From: Actinomycetes bacterium
Lineage (GTDB): Bacteria > Actinomycetota > Actinomycetes > Mycobacteriales > Mycobacteriaceae
Assembly (NCBI GenBank): GCA_022600695.1
Contig: JAHZJY010000243.1
Coordinates: 1 to 9,927 of the forward strand
Length of the DNA stretch: 9,927 nt
Direction of reading: 5' to 3'
The position numbers and the translations under genes were made by a program. The notes beneath the pieces were generated by a model. It was not told where the DNA came from and did not search any database. It was given only the letters and a program-made list of their open reading frames with translations. This document shows, piece by piece, positions 1 through 9,258 of the stretch (the stretch's first letter is position 1; each line of letters begins with the position of its first letter).

Positions 1-138
1 GCCGGCGCGGGCCAGCCGGTACATGCGATGTACGCCACCCCGGAGTTTTGGAAACTCGACGGTCAGACCGCTACCGAGTGGACTCTGAACTGGGCCCGCC
101 GCCTCATTGAGAACGCCCCGCGCCCGCCGCACGGTTGA
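1..138 (+). CDS. Cutinase-like mycolate-locus lipase/thioesterase, Culp6 type (3' end only)
   Basis: Only the last 45 codons are present, ending in TGA at 136-138; the gene begins upstream of the window. The frame is open from base 1 and ends in a Trp- and Arg-containing helix followed by a Pro-rich tail. In M. tuberculosis the gene directly upstream of fadD32 is Rv3802c (Culp6), a cell-envelope cutinase-family phospholipase/thioesterase essential for envelope integrity, so synteny suggests the same here. The His at codon 8 (22-24) has 37 residues after it. As I recall, the catalytic His299 of the 336-residue Rv3802c also has 37 residues after it, which supports the assignment. The Ser and Asp of the triad, and any signal peptide or membrane anchor, lie outside the window. 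The identification rests on context and this short tail, so the exact subfamily is inferred. Confidence 0.62.
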   Translation, partial: AGAGQPVHAMYATPEFWKLDGQTATEWTLNWARRLIENAPRPPHG

Positions 139-163
139 AGCGGTGCGGGCCCGGCGCGGTGAT

Positions 164-192
164 TTGGTTCTGGCCGGTAGTGCGCCTAACAT
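164..192 (+). promoter_or_regulatory. Candidate sigma-A-type promoter for the fadD32-pks13-accD4 operon
   Basis: A TTGGTT -35-like element (164-169) and a TAACAT -10-like element (187-192) are separated by 17 nt, the preferred spacing. The -10 fits the actinobacterial TANNNT pattern. The -35 matches TTGACA only in its first three bases. The -10 opens an AT-rich island that is conspicuous in this GC-rich DNA. Transcription would start near 199, giving a 5' leader of about 200 nt ahead of fadD32. A second -10-like hexamer, TACGAT, lies at 292-297 but has no good -35. The promoter is a pattern match only. Confidence 0.35.
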
Positions 193-352
193 TAAGAAGA
201 AAATAAGACTCAGAAAATGGCGTTTGGGGATCTCTCGGATCGCCTGGGCGGTGAAATTTGCTCGTCCCGACTGTGGCGGCCCGATTCTCTGTACGATCTG
301 TGAGGCTCGGATCGGGTACGGCGGACCGGTGGCGCCCCGCAGGGCTGCCGAA

Positions 353-368
353 CCCCGGGTAAACGGGG
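353..368 (+). promoter_or_regulatory. GC-rich hairpin in the fadD32 leader
   Basis: CCCCG at 353-357 pairs perfectly with CGGGG at 364-368 around a six-base loop, GGTAAA. It ends 23 nt before the AGGAG of fadD32. No T-run follows, so it does not look like an intrinsic terminator. It could shape the 5' leader or be chance in GC-rich DNA. The complementarity is seen directly; any role is speculative. Confidence 0.3.
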
Positions 369-391
369 GGCCGATACGACTGCGTTCTGAC

Positions 392-396
392 AGGAG
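392..396 (+). promoter_or_regulatory. Ribosome binding site of fadD32
   Basis: AGGAG lies six bases before the ATG at 403. It is the best Shine-Dalgarno match in the window and fixes the fadD32 start. The resulting N-terminus, MPFHNPFI, aligns with the internal Met-Ala-Tyr-His-Asn-Pro of the M. tuberculosis protein as I recall it. Confidence 0.75.
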
Positions 397-402
397 ACTG
401 GT

Positions 403-2295
403 ATGCCGTTCCACAACCCGTTCATCAAGGACGGGCGGATAACCTTCCCCGAGGGCGCGAGCCTGGTCCGCCACGTCGAGCGGTGGGCGAAGGTCCGTGG
501 CGACAAGCTGGCCTACCGATTCCTGGACTTCTCCACCGAGCGTGACGGGATAGCGCGGGAACTGCGCTGGAATGAGTTCGGAACCCGCAACCGCGCCGTC
601 GGCGCGCGTCTGCAGCAGGTCACCGAACCCGGTGATCGGGTCGCGATCCTGTGTCCGCAGAACCTGGACTACCTCGTCGCGTTCTTCGGCACGTTGTACT
701 CCGGACGGATCGCGGTTCCGCTGTTCGACCCGGCCGAGCCCGGCCACGTCGGTCGCCTGCACGCCGTGCTCGACGATTGCCGGCCCGCGGCGATCCTGAC
801 CACCACCGAGTCCGCCGAGGGGGTGCGAAAGTTCTTCCGCACCCGTCCGGCCAAGGAACGGCCACGGGTCATCGCCGTCGACGCGGTACCCGACGAGGTC
901 GGCGCGACCTGGGAGCACGTGGAGACCGTCAACGAGGACACCATCGCCTACCTGCAGTACACCTCCGGATCCACCCGGACCCCGACCGGAGTGCAGATCA
1001 CCCATCTCAATCTGGCCACCAATGTCGTGCAGGTGATCGAGGCACTCGAGGGCGAGGAGGCCGACCGGGGTGTGTCCTGGCTGCCGTTCTTCCATGATAT
1101 GGGCCTGGTCACGGCGCTGCTGCCGTCGTTGATCGGCCACTACTTCACCTTCATGACACCGGCCGCGTTCGTTCGCCGCCCGATCCGCTGGATGCGTGAG
1201 ATCGCCCGGCAGCCGGGAGACACCGGCGGAACCATCTCGGTGGCCCCGAACTTCGCCTTCGACCACGCCGCGGCCCGCGGTCTGCCGAAGGAGGACGAGG
1301 AGCCGCTGGACCTGTCCAACGTCAAGGCCATCCTCAACGGCAGCGAGCCGATCTCGGCGGCGACCGTGGCGCGATTCAACGCGGCGTTCGGCCCGCTCGG
1401 TTTCCAGCCCAAGGCCATCAAGCCGTCCTACGGTCTGGCCGAGGCCACCCTCTTCGTCTCGACCACGCCGTCGGCGGAGGAGCCGACCATCATCTCCGTC
1501 GACCGCGACGAATTGAATGCCGGCCGATTCGTGCCGGTGCCCGACGATTCCCCCAAAGCGGTCGCCCAGGCCGGCGCGGGCAGGGTGGGTGTCGGCGAGT
1601 GGGCCGCCATCGTGGACTACGACACCGCCAGCGAACTACCGGACGGCGGGATCGGCGAGATCTGGATCAGCGGTCAGAACATGGGCTCCGGCTATTGGAA
1701 CAAGCCGGAGAAAACCGTCGAGACATTCCAGAACACCCTGAAGTCCAGGACCAGCCCCAGCCACGCCGAGGGCGCCGCCGATGACGCAACCTGGGTGCGC
1801 ACCGGCGACCTCGGCGCCTACCACGACGGTGAGCTGTACATCACCGGCCGCACCAAGGATCTGGTGATCATTGACGGTCGCAACCATTATCCGCAGGATC
1901 TGGAGTATTCCGCGCAGGAGGCCAGCAAGGCGGTGCGTACCGGTTTCGCGGCTGCCTTCTCGGTGCCCGCCAATCAGTTGCCCGACGAGGTGTTCGCCGA
2001 TGCCCACGCCGGCATCAAACGGGACGCGAATGACACCTCGGAGCAACTGGTGATCGTCGCCGAGCGGGCGGCCGGCGCGAACAAGATGGATATCAGTCAG
2101 GTTGCCGACGCCATTCGCGCGGCCATCGCGGTGCGCCACGGTGTCACCGTGCGCGACGTCCTGCTGACACCGGCCGGCGCTATCCCGCGCACCTCGAGCG
2201 GCAAGATCGGCCGGCGTGCCTGCCGGTCGGCCTACCTGGACGGCAGCCTCCGTTCCGGGAAGATGGCCAACGCTTTCCCGGACGAGGCGGACTGA
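403..2295 (+). CDS. fadD32: FadD32, long-chain fatty acyl-AMP ligase of mycolic acid synthesis
   Basis: This cytosolic enzyme activates meromycolic acid with ATP to meromycoloyl-AMP and transfers the acyl chain to the N-terminal ACP of Pks13. At 630 residues it is close to the 637 of M. tuberculosis FadD32 and matches it nearly throughout. The ANL-family motifs are YTSGST at 186-191, YGLAEAT at 343-349, the RTGD core at 466-469 (Asp469 binds the ribose), the hinge GRTKD at 482-486 and the C-terminal PRTSSGK with catalytic Lys601. The N-terminal domain is about 1-475 and the C-terminal lid about 480-630. After the P-loop the sequence reads RTPTGV, so the Lys usual in many ANL enzymes is Thr. 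FadD32-type ligases share this, so it is not decay. A charged insertion at about 447-463 is also typical. The start is set by AGGAG at 392-396. It is the first gene of the operon. Confidence 0.97.
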   Translation: MPFHNPFIKDGRITFPEGASLVRHVERWAKVRGDKLAYRFLDFSTERDGIARELRWNEFGTRNRAVGARLQQVTEPGDRVAILCPQNLDYLVAFFGTLYSGRIAVPLFDPAEPGHVGRLHAVLDDCRPAAILTTTESAEGVRKFFRTRPAKERPRVIAVDAVPDEVGATWEHVETVNEDTIAYLQYTSGSTRTPTGVQITHLNLATNVVQVIEALEGEEADRGVSWLPFFHDMGLVTALLPSLIGHYFTFMTPAAFVRRPIRWMREIARQPGDTGGTISVAPNFAFDHAAARGLPKEDEEPLDLSNVKAILNGSEPISAATVARFNAAFGPLGFQPKAIKPSYGLAEATLFVSTTPSAEEPTIISVDRDELNAGRFVPVPDDSPKAVAQAGAGRVGVGEWAAIVDYDTASELPDGGIGEIWISGQNMGSGYWNKPEKTVETFQNTLKSRTSPSHAEGAADDATWVRTGDLGAYHDGELYITGRTKDLVIIDGRNHYPQDLEYSAQEASKAVRTGFAAAFSVPANQLPDEVFADAHAGIKRDANDTSEQLVIVAERAAGANKMDISQVADAIRAAIAVRHGVTVRDVLLTPAGAIPRTSSGKIGRRACRSAYLDGSLRSGKMANAFPDEAD

Positions 2296-2309
2296 TCACG
2301 AAAGGCCCT

Positions 2310-5300
2310 ATGTCCCAGTCAGATAACCCGTCCCAGTCAGATAACCCCGGCCCCCGCTCGGACGAGATCGTCATTGCGCCCGAGCGGGAACTGACCGCTC
2401 CGCGTACCGATATGTCGGTTCCGCAGATGCGCGAATGGCTGCGCAACTGGGTCGCCAACGCCACCGGCCAGTCCGCGGGCACGATCGACGAGTCGGTCCC
2501 GATGGTCGAACTCGGGCTCTCCTCCCGTGACGCGGTCGCGATGGCCAGCGATATCGAGGATCTCACCGGGGTCACCCTGACGGCGACGGTGGCCTTCCGG
2601 CACCCGACCATTGAAGCCCTGGCTACGGTCATCGTCGAGGGTGAGCCGGAATCGGATGCCGACGCCGCCCTCGACGGCGAGGATTGGACCCGGATCCGCG
2701 ATGTCGAGGACATCGCGATCGTCGGCCTGGGGACCCGGTTCCCCGGCGATATGAACACCCCCGACCAGATGTGGCAGGCCCTGCTGGAGGGCCGCGACGG
2801 CATCACCGACCTGCCGGAGGGGCGCTGGGCGGAGTTCATGGATGAGCCGCGCCTGGCCGAGCGGATCGCCAGGGCCCGAACCCGGGGCGGGTACCTCACC
2901 GATATCAAGGGTTTCGACGCCGAGTTCTTCGCGCTGTCGAAGATGGAGGCCGACAATATCGATCCGCAGCAGCGGATGGCACTCGAACTGACCTGGGAGG
3001 CGCTGGAGAACGCCCGTATCCCGGCTTCGGCCCTGCGTGGGAAGAGCGTCGGGGTCTTCGTCGGCAGTTCCACCAATGACTACAGCTATCTGGCGATGAT
3101 GGACCCGCGCACGGCGCACCCGTACGCCATCACCGGGACGGCCAGTTCGATCATCGCCAACCGGGTGTCGTACTTCTACGATTTCCGCGGACCGTCGGTG
3201 GCCGTCGACACGGCGTGCTCATCATCGCTGGTCGCCGTGCACTCCGGTGTGCAGGCACTGCGCGCCGGCGAGGCCGATGTGGTGCTCGCCGGCGGGGTCA
3301 ACGCCCTGGTAACCCCGGCGGTGACCCTGGGATTCGACGAGGTCGGCGGGGTGCTGGCACCGGACGGTCGGATCAAGTCGTTCTCCGCTGACGCCGACGG
3401 CTACGCCCGGTCGGAGGGCGGCGGCATGCTGGTTCTCAAGCGGTTGTCCGATGCCCGACGCGACGGCGACGAGATTTTCGCCGTCATCGCCGGCAGTGCG
3501 GTCAACCACGACGGCCGATCCAACGGCATGCTCGCCCCGAATCCCGACGCCCAGGCCGACGTGCTGCGCCGGGCCTATCGTGATGCCGGGATCAACCCGC
3601 GCACAGTCGACTACGTCGAGGCGCACGGCACCGGCACCATCCTCGGCGACCCGATCGAGGCGGATGCGCTCGGCCGGGTGGTCGGCCGTGGCCGGGCCGC
3701 CGATCAGCCCGCGCTGCTCGGCGCGGTCAAATCCAATGTCGGCCACCTCGAGTCGGCAGCCGGGGCGGCGAGCTTGGCCAAGGTGGCACTGTCGTTGCAC
3801 AACAACCGGATTCCGCCGTCGATCAACTATGCCGGACCCAACCCCTATATCGACTTCGACGGGGTGCGCCTCAAGGTGGCCGATACGGTTACCGAATGGC
3901 CGCGTTACAGCGGCCACGCCATCGCCGGGGTCTCGGGATTCGGCTTCGGCGGGGCCAACGCCCACCTGGTGTTGCGCGAGGTGCTGCCGGAGGATCTGTC
4001 GGAGCCGGAGCCCGCACGGGAGAGCGCCGGGGACCACCAGGAGCCATCCGAGGCCGACGCCGTCTTCGTCGGCGGGGTCCGGATGGACGAGTACGGGGAG
4101 TTCACGCCGGACGAGGAGTCCGGCGAAGGCCACGGTGCGGGCTACGGCGAGGTCGCCCACCACGCCGACGACGGCGAGGTCGCCCTGCCCGGACTGACCG
4201 ACGAGGCGGTGCGCCTGCTGGAGACCGCCCGCGCGGAGTGGGGCGCCGCTGAAAAACCCGTACCGGTTGTACCGCTGGCGGTTTCGGGTTTCATCACCTC
4301 ACGTAAGCGGTCGGCCGCGGCCGAACTGGCCGACTGGATCGACAGTCCGGCCGGTCGGGCATCTTCGCTGGAATCGATCGGCCGGGCGCTGTCCCGGCGG
4401 AACCACGGCCGTTCCCGCGCGGTGGTGATGGCCCATGGCCACGACGAGGCGGTCAAGGGTCTGCGAGCGATCGCCGACGGTAAGGGCAGTCCGCTGGTGT
4501 ACAGCGCGGACGGACCGGTGAGTAACGGCCCGGTGTGGGTGCTGGCCGGTTTCGGCGCGCAGCACCGCAAGATGGGCAAAAGCCTCTATCTGCGCGACGA
4601 GGTGTTCGCGGACTGGATCAACAAGGTGGACAGTCTGATTCAGGATGAACGCGGTTACTCGATCCTCGAGCTGATTCTCGACGACTCGGTCGATTACACC
4701 GACGAGACCTGCGAGTACCCGATCGAGGTGGTGCAGCTGGTGATCTTCGCGATCCAGATCGCCCTCGGTGAACTGCTGAAATATCACGGCGCGAAACCCG
4801 CTGCCGTGGTGGGGCAGTCATTGGGCGAGGCGGCCGCCGCGTACTTCGCCGGCGGGCTGTCGCTGGCCGACGCCACCCGTGCCATCTGTGCCCGCTCGCA
4901 CCTGATGGGCGAGGGCGAGGCGATGCTGTTCGGGGAGTACATCCGGCTGATGGCGCTGGTCGAATACTCGGCCGACGAGATCCGGGACGTCTTCTCGGAT
5001 TTCCCCGACCTCGAGGTGTGCGTCTACGCCGCTCCGACCCAGACCGTGATCGGTGGTCCGCCGGCTCAGGTGGACGCGATCATCGAGCGCTGCGAGGCCG
5101 AAGGGAGGTTCGCCCGGAAGTTCCAGACCAAGGGTGCCAGCCACACCACCCAGATGGATCCGCTGCTGGGAGAGCTCGCGGCGGAACTGCAGGGGGTCGA
5201 AGCCCGGCCGTTGACCATCGGCTATTTCTCCACCGTGCACGAGGGCGGCTACATCCGCCCCGGTGAGGCCATCCACGACGTCGACTACTGGAAGAAGGGG

Positions 5301-7697
5301 TTGCGCCACAGCGTGTACTTCACCCACGGTATCCGCAACGCCGTGGACAACGGCCACACCACATTCGTGGAACTGGCGCCGAACCCGGTGGCGCTGATGC
5401 AGGCCGGGTTGACGACCGCCGCGGCAGGTCTGCACGACGGACAGTTGATCGCCACCCTGGCCCGCAAGCAGGACGAGGTCGAGTCCATGCTCGCGGCCAT
5501 GGCGCAGCTCTACGTCTACGGTCACGATCTGGACTTCCGCACGTTGTTCCGGCCCGCGGCCGCGCCGGAGGACTTCGCCGACATCCCGCCGACCCGGTTC
5601 AGGCGGAAGGAGCACTGGCTCAACGCGCGGTTCTCCGCCGACGGTTCAGCATTGATCCCCGGCACCCATGTGGCGACGCCGGACGGCCGACATGTGTGGG
5701 AGTACGCTGCCGCCGAGCCGACTGATCTGGCTGCTCTCGTGAAAGCTGCTGCAGCGCAGGTACTTCCGGATGCCACGCTGATCGCCGCCGAGCAGCGTGC
5801 GGTACCCGGTGAGGGTGCACGGCTGGTCACCACCCTGGCCCGGCACCCCGGCGGGGCCTCGGTCCAGGTGCACGCCCGTATCGACGAGTCCTTCACGCTG
5901 GTTTACGACGCGATCGTCAGCCGGGGCGGCGCGGCCTCGGCACTGCCCGCCGCTGTCGCAACCGGGGTCGCGGTCGCGGTGGATCCGGTTGTCACCGAAG
6001 GGGAACCGGAACCCGCCGATGACGCGGCCATCTTGCACGACAACCTCGCCGCCGGGGTGGGCGTGGCGGCGAGTCTGGGTAAGTGGTCGCCGGATTCCGG
6101 CGAAAGCGTGCACGACCGGCTGTCGACGATCGTCGGCAGCGCGATGGGTTACGAGCCCGAGGACCTGCCCTGGGAGGTGCCGCTGATCGAGCTCGGCCTG
6201 GATTCGCTGATGGCGGTCCGGATCAAGAACCGGGTCGAATACGACTTCGACCTGCCGCCGATTCAGCTGACCGCGGTCCGTGACGCGAACCTGTACGCCG
6301 TCGAGAAGCTCATCCAGTATGCGATCGAGAACCGCGAGGCGGTCACGGAGTTGGCCGAGCATCAAAAGGGCATGACGGCGGAGGAGATCGCGGCCGAACA
6401 GGCCAGAATCGCCTCGGGTGAGATTCCCCCGGAACTGGCCGAGAAACTCGCCGCCAAACATCCCGAAGCCCACGCCGATATCCCGCCACCGCCGACGAAT
6501 CCGGCCGGACCGGCGGGACCGGCCGTGCCGCCCCCGCCCACGGACCCGGCCGGGCCGTCCGCGGGTCCTCCCGATGCCGCGCCCGGCGCCCTGTCCCAAC
6601 ATGCCGTCGTCGAGGCGCTGGGTACCGACGTCCCACCACGCGAGGCCGCAGAGCGGGTGACGTTCGCGACCTGGGCGATCGTCACCGGCAAGTCCCCGGG
6701 CGGCATCTTCAACGAGCTGCCCGGCATCGACGACGACACCGCGGCCAAGATCGCCCAGCGGCTCACCGAACGGTGTGAGGGTCCGATCACCGCCGAGCAG
6801 GTGACCACCGCAGCCACCATCGAGGAGCTCGCGACCACCGTGCGCGAGTATCTCGAAGCCGGCGAACTCGACGGTTTCGTACGAACCATCAGGGCGCCCA
6901 AAGAAGGCTCGCACCGGATACCGGTGTTCGTGTTCCATCCAGCGGGCGGCTCCACGGTGGTCTACGAACCGCTGCTCAAGCGACTGCCGGCCGACACCCC
7001 GATGTACGGGCTGGAGAGAGTGGACGGTTCGATCGAGGAGCGGGCCGCCGAGTATGTGCCGAAGCTTCTCGAATTGGGCGGTAACGGGCCGTTCGTCCTC
7101 ATCGGCTGGTCCCTCGGCGGGGTGCTGGCCTACGCCTGCGGAATCGGGCTCACCAGGGCTGGTGCCGACGTGCCGTTCGTCGGCCTCATCGACACCGTGC
7201 GTGCCGGTGAGGAGATCCCGCAGACCTCCGAGGAGGTCCGGGCCCGCTGGGACCGCTACGCGTTGTTCGCTCAGCGGACCTTCAATGTCGAGATCCCCGA
7301 GATTCCGTACGACAAACTCGAGGTCCTCGACGATGCCGGGCAGGTGGAATTCGTGCTCAACGCGGTCAAGGACGCCGGGGTCGACATCCCCGGCGGCATC
7401 ATCGAGCACCAGCGCACGTCCTATCTGGACAACCGCGCCATCGACACCGCCCAGATCGAGCCCTACGGCGGGCACGTGACGCTGTACATGGCCGACCGGT
7501 ACCACGATGACGCCATCATGTTCGAGCCCCGGTACGGCACCCGCAAGCCCGATGGCGGTTGGGGCGAGTTCGTCGACGACCTGGAGGTGGTGCCGATCGG
7601 GGGCGAGCACATCCAGGTCATCGACGAGCCGTACATTTCCAAGGTGGGTGCTCACCTCAGCGAGGCCATCAATCAGATCCAGAGCGAGCAGAAGTGA
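2310..7697 (+). CDS. pks13: Pks13, condensing polyketide synthase of mycolic acid synthesis
   Basis: This type I PKS joins the meromycolic chain to a carboxylated C22-C26 chain and transfers the alpha-alkyl beta-keto product to trehalose. Domain order over 1795 residues is as follows. N-terminal ACP, about 30-115: LGLSSRD with phosphopantetheine Ser72, and Ser where most ACPs have Asp. KS, about 134-557: Cys303 in DTACSSS, His439 in EAHGTGT, Lys474 and His479. An acidic linker, about 558-650. AT, about 740-1070: Ser837 in GQSLGE and His945 in GASHT. A hotdog-like segment, about 1110-1206. C-terminal ACP: LGLDS with Ser1299. A Pro-rich linker, 1392-1427. A carrier-like domain, about 1445-1520. 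TE, about 1535-1795: Ser1601 in GWSLGG, Asp1628 and His1767. The triad spacings of 27 and 166 residues equal those of M. tuberculosis Ser1533, Asp1560 and His1699 as I recall them. The M. tuberculosis protein has 1733 residues; the extra length lies mostly at the N-terminus and in linkers. A weak AAAGG (2301-2305) precedes the ATG. A later in-frame ATG at 2412 is possible but lacks a ribosome site. Confidence 0.97.
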   Translation: MSQSDNPSQSDNPGPRSDEIVIAPERELTAPRTDMSVPQMREWLRNWVANATGQSAGTIDESVPMVELGLSSRDAVAMASDIEDLTGVTLTATVAFRHPTIEALATVIVEGEPESDADAALDGEDWTRIRDVEDIAIVGLGTRFPGDMNTPDQMWQALLEGRDGITDLPEGRWAEFMDEPRLAERIARARTRGGYLTDIKGFDAEFFALSKMEADNIDPQQRMALELTWEALENARIPASALRGKSVGVFVGSSTNDYSYLAMMDPRTAHPYAITGTASSIIANRVSYFYDFRGPSVAVDTACSSSLVAVHSGVQALRAGEADVVLAGGVNALVTPAVTLGFDEVGGVLAPDGRIKSFSADADGYARSEGGGMLVLKRLSDARRDGDEIFAVIAGSAVNHDGRSNGMLAPNPDAQADVLRRAYRDAGINPRTVDYVEAHGTGTILGDPIEADALGRVVGRGRAADQPALLGAVKSNVGHLESAAGAASLAKVALSLHNNRIPPSINYAGPNPYIDFDGVRLKVADTVTEWPRYSGHAIAGVSGFGFGGANAHLVLREVLPEDLSEPEPARESAGDHQEPSEADAVFVGGVRMDEYGEFTPDEESGEGHGAGYGEVAHHADDGEVALPGLTDEAVRLLETARAEWGAAEKPVPVVPLAVSGFITSRKRSAAAELADWIDSPAGRASSLESIGRALSRRNHGRSRAVVMAHGHDEAVKGLRAIADGKGSPLVYSADGPVSNGPVWVLAGFGAQHRKMGKSLYLRDEVFADWINKVDSLIQDERGYSILELILDDSVDYTDETCEYPIEVVQLVIFAIQIALGELLKYHGAKPAAVVGQSLGEAAAAYFAGGLSLADATRAICARSHLMGEGEAMLFGEYIRLMALVEYSADEIRDVFSDFPDLEVCVYAAPTQTVIGGPPAQVDAIIERCEAEGRFARKFQTKGASHTTQMDPLLGELAAELQGVEARPLTIGYFSTVHEGGYIRPGEAIHDVDYWKKGLRHSVYFTHGIRNAVDNGHTTFVELAPNPVALMQAGLTTAAAGLHDGQLIATLARKQDEVESMLAAMAQLYVYGHDLDFRTLFRPAAAPEDFADIPPTRFRRKEHWLNARFSADGSALIPGTHVATPDGRHVWEYAAAEPTDLAALVKAAAAQVLPDATLIAAEQRAVPGEGARLVTTLARHPGGASVQVHARIDESFTLVYDAIVSRGGAASALPAAVATGVAVAVDPVVTEGEPEPADDAAILHDNLAAGVGVAASLGKWSPDSGESVHDRLSTIVGSAMGYEPEDLPWEVPLIELGLDSLMAVRIKNRVEYDFDLPPIQLTAVRDANLYAVEKLIQYAIENREAVTELAEHQKGMTAEEIAAEQARIASGEIPPELAEKLAAKHPEAHADIPPPPTNPAGPAGPAVPPPPTDPAGPSAGPPDAAPGALSQHAVVEALGTDVPPREAAERVTFATWAIVTGKSPGGIFNELPGIDDDTAAKIAQRLTERCEGPITAEQVTTAATIEELATTVREYLEAGELDGFVRTIRAPKEGSHRIPVFVFHPAGGSTVVYEPLLKRLPADTPMYGLERVDGSIEERAAEYVPKLLELGGNGPFVLIGWSLGGVLAYACGIGLTRAGADVPFVGLIDTVRAGEEIPQTSEEVRARWDRYALFAQRTFNVEIPEIPYDKLEVLDDAGQVEFVLNAVKDAGVDIPGGIIEHQRTSYLDNRAIDTAQIEPYGGHVTLYMADRYHDDAIMFEPRYGTRKPDGGWGEFVDDLEVVPIGGEHIQVIDEPYISKVGAHLSEAINQIQSEQK
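2312..2347 (+). repeat. Exact 18-bp tandem duplication at the start of pks13
   Basis: Bases 2312-2329 and 2330-2347 are identical. They straddle the third base of the start codon and encode SQSDNP twice (residues 2-7 and 8-13). The repeat length is a multiple of three, so the frame is kept. The two copies have no differences even at synonymous positions, which suggests a recent slippage event. The encoded tail lies before the first ACP and is likely disordered. Confidence 0.9.
5637..5927 (+). other. Hotdog/dehydratase-like segment of Pks13 between AT and ACP
   Basis: Residues about 1110-1206 of Pks13 begin with [16 protein letters not shown] and continue with alternating strands such as [20 protein letters not shown] and [11 protein letters not shown]. 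This resembles the strand pattern of the N-terminal half of PKS dehydratase (DH) hotdog folds. No HxxxGxxxxP-type catalytic motif is present, and no second half with the catalytic Asp follows, so dehydratase activity is not expected. That fits mycolate chemistry, where the beta-keto group is retained and reduced later. The fold is inferred from pattern alone. Confidence 0.4.
6483..6590 (+). repeat. Pro-rich linker of Pks13 with a repeated PPPPT(N/D)PAGP unit
   Basis: Residues 1392-1427 consist almost entirely of Pro, Gly and Ala. The ten-residue unit PPPPT(N/D)PAGP occurs twice, at 1392-1401 (bases 6483-6512) and 1407-1416 (6528-6557). It follows a charged helical stretch after the C-terminal ACP and precedes the conserved region before the TE, so it is probably a flexible hinge. 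The underlying DNA is not an exact repeat, which suggests an older duplication or compositional drift. Confidence 0.75.
6642..6869 (+). other. Degenerate carrier-protein-like domain of Pks13 before the TE
   Basis: Residues about 1445-1520 follow the carrier-domain pattern. There is a first helix around FATWAIVTG (1452-1460), then IFNELPG where ACPs have FFELG, a helix TAAKIAQRL where ACPs have LxAxRLxxRL, then ITAEQV and a last helix beginning TIEELA (1503-1508). In place of the phosphopantetheine Ser the alignment gives Asp1475 within IDDDT, so it could not be pantetheinylated. M. tuberculosis Pks13, as I recall it, conserves this stretch including the acidic residues. The carrier fold is my inference from sequence pattern. 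Confidence 0.5.
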
Positions 7698-7707
7698 ATC
7701 AGGACAC

Positions 7708-9258
7708 GTGACCAATAAGTCCACCGCGGAGCTGCTGGCCGAACTGCGCGAGAAACTCGAGCTGGCCAACGAACCCGGCGGTGAGGCGGCCGCCGCCAAG
7801 CGTGATAAGCGCGGCGTCCCCAGCGCCCGGGCCCGAATTCACGAGCTGGTCGACCCGGGCAGCTTCCTCGAGATCGGTGCCCTGGCCCGCACGCCGGGCG
7901 ATGCGAACGCGCTCTACGGCGACGGTGTGGTGACCGGCCACGGCACCATCAACGGCCGGCCGGTGGGCGTCTTCTCCCACGATCAGACGGTGTTCGGCGG
8001 ATCGGTCGGGGAGATGTTCGGTCGCAAGGTGGCGAAGCTGATGGAGTGGGTCGCCATGGTCGGCTGCCCGATCATCGGTATCAACGATTCCGGTGGCGCC
8101 CGTATCCAGGACGCCGTGACGTCACTGGCCTGGTACGCGGAACTCGGCCGCCGCCACGAGTTGCTCTCCGGGGTGGTCCCGCAAATTTCGATCATTCTGG
8201 GCAAGTGCGCCGGGGGCGCGGTCTATTCGCCCATCCAGACCGATCTGGTGGTGGCCGTTCGCGATCAGGGCTACATGTTCGTTACCGGGCCCGATGTCAT
8301 CAAGGATGTCACCGGAGAGGACGTCAGCCTCGACGAGCTCGGCGGCGCCGACTACCAGGCCCGCTACGGCAATATCCACCAGGTGGTCGACTCCGAGAAA
8401 GCGGCCTTCACCTACGTGCGGGAGTTCCTTGAGTTCCTGCCGCCCAACACCTTCGACGATGCCCCGGTGGTCAACCCGGGCCTCGAGCCGGAGATCACCC
8501 CGCACGACCTCGAACTCGACAGCATCGTGCCGGATGCCGACAACTCGGCCTATGACATGCACGAGATCCTGATCCGGATCTTCGACGACGGGGATTTCCT
8601 CGATGTCGCCGCCCAGGCCGGCCAGGCCCTCATCACCGGTTTCGCCCGCGTCGACGGCCGGCCGGTCGGTGTGGTGGCCAACCAGCCGATGCACATGTCG
8701 GGAGCCATCGACAACGAGGCCTCCGACAAGGCGGCCCGGTTCGTCCGGTTCTGCGATTCGTTCAACACCCCACTGGTGTTCGTCGTCGACACCCCGGGCT
8801 TCCTGCCCGGTGTCGAGCAGGAGAAGAACGGCATCATCAAACGCGGCGGGCGTTTCCTCTACTCGGTGGTGGAAGCCGACGTGCCGAAGGTGACGTTGAC
8901 CATCCGCAAGTCCTACGGCGGCGCGTACGCCGTGATGGGCTCCAAACAGCTCACCGCCGATCTCAACTTCGCCTGGCCGACCGCGCGTATCGCGGTGATC
9001 GGCGCCGAGGGCGCCGCGCAGCTGCTGGTCAAACGCTTCCCCGATCCGACTGCCCCCGAGGTGCAGAAGATCCGGGCCGATTTCATCGAGGGCTACAACC
9101 TCAACATGGCGATTCCCTATATCGCCGCCGAGCGCGGATTCATCGATGCCGTCATCGAACCGCACCAGACCCGGCTGCTGCTGCGGAAATCCATGCGGCT
9201 GTTGCGGGACAAGCAGATTCAGCGCGTTCAGCGTAAACACGGCCTGATCCCGATCTGA
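7708..9258 (+). CDS. accD4: AccD4, long-chain acyl-CoA carboxylase beta (carboxyltransferase) subunit
   Basis: AccD4 is the carboxyltransferase of the acyl-CoA carboxylase that makes the C24-C26 carboxyacyl-CoA used by Pks13 as the alpha-branch donor. It works with the biotin-carrying AccA3 and partner subunits, which are not encoded here. The 516 residues match M. tuberculosis AccD4 (522) almost end to end. Two crotonase-type halves are visible. The N-terminal half holds INDSGGAR with oxyanion glycines 129-130, and the C-terminal half holds SYGGAY at 402-407. The residue after that motif is Ala408. The equivalent position is Asp in propionyl-CoA carboxylase beta and Cys in AccD5, and it influences acyl selectivity, so a small residue suits a long-chain substrate. 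The GTG start gives [10 protein letters not shown]. The open frame reaches back into pks13, but no start there fits the family. AGGA (7701-7704) is only three bases from the GTG, so translation may rely on coupling to pks13. Confidence 0.96.
   Translation: MTNKSTAELLAELREKLELANEPGGEAAAAKRDKRGVPSARARIHELVDPGSFLEIGALARTPGDANALYGDGVVTGHGTINGRPVGVFSHDQTVFGGSVGEMFGRKVAKLMEWVAMVGCPIIGINDSGGARIQDAVTSLAWYAELGRRHELLSGVVPQISIILGKCAGGAVYSPIQTDLVVAVRDQGYMFVTGPDVIKDVTGEDVSLDELGGADYQARYGNIHQVVDSEKAAFTYVREFLEFLPPNTFDDAPVVNPGLEPEITPHDLELDSIVPDADNSAYDMHEILIRIFDDGDFLDVAAQAGQALITGFARVDGRPVGVVANQPMHMSGAIDNEASDKAARFVRFCDSFNTPLVFVVDTPGFLPGVEQEKNGIIKRGGRFLYSVVEADVPKVTLTIRKSYGGAYAVMGSKQLTADLNFAWPTARIAVIGAEGAAQLLVKRFPDPTAPEVQKIRADFIEGYNLNMAIPYIAAERGFIDAVIEPHQTRLLLRKSMRLLRDKQIQRVQRKHGLIPI

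Larger units (their letters stand above)
139..402. other. Non-coding gap between the Culp6-like gene and fadD32
   Basis: This 264-bp stretch is the only real intergenic region in the window. I see no convincing gene in it. An open frame crossing it (107-442) overlaps two real genes and has no family-like features. It contains an AT-rich island at about 187-219, a candidate promoter, a 9-bp direct repeat CTCGGATCG at 234-242 and 306-314, a GC-rich hairpin at 353-368 and the fadD32 ribosome binding site. A break of this size before three tightly packed genes fits a promoter region for the fadD32 operon. Confidence 0.7.

Noticed and set aside
127..148. Terminator-like hairpin at the end of the Culp6-like gene (CCGCAC / GTGCGG)
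   Set aside because: The stem is only six pairs with a ten-base loop, half of it lies inside the coding region, and no T-run follows.
107..442. Open frame of 111 codons crossing the Culp6-fadD32 gap
   Set aside because: It overlaps two real genes in other frames, has an Arg-rich composition typical of out-of-frame GC-rich DNA, and has no ribosome site that I can see.
973..990. Missing Lys after the P-loop of FadD32 as a sign of inactivation
   Set aside because: FadD32-type ligases commonly lack it, and the catalytic Lys601 and all other motifs are intact.
7507..7707. N-terminal extension of accD4 back into pks13
   Set aside because: The extra 67 residues are Arg/Ser-rich out-of-frame pks13 sequence and have no counterpart in AccD4 proteins; similarity begins right after the GTG at 7708.
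5646..7799. A 717-codon open frame on the - strand opposite pks13
   Set aside because: It is a shadow of the high-GC codon usage of pks13. Its translation has no recognisable domain, and the + strand gene there is certain.
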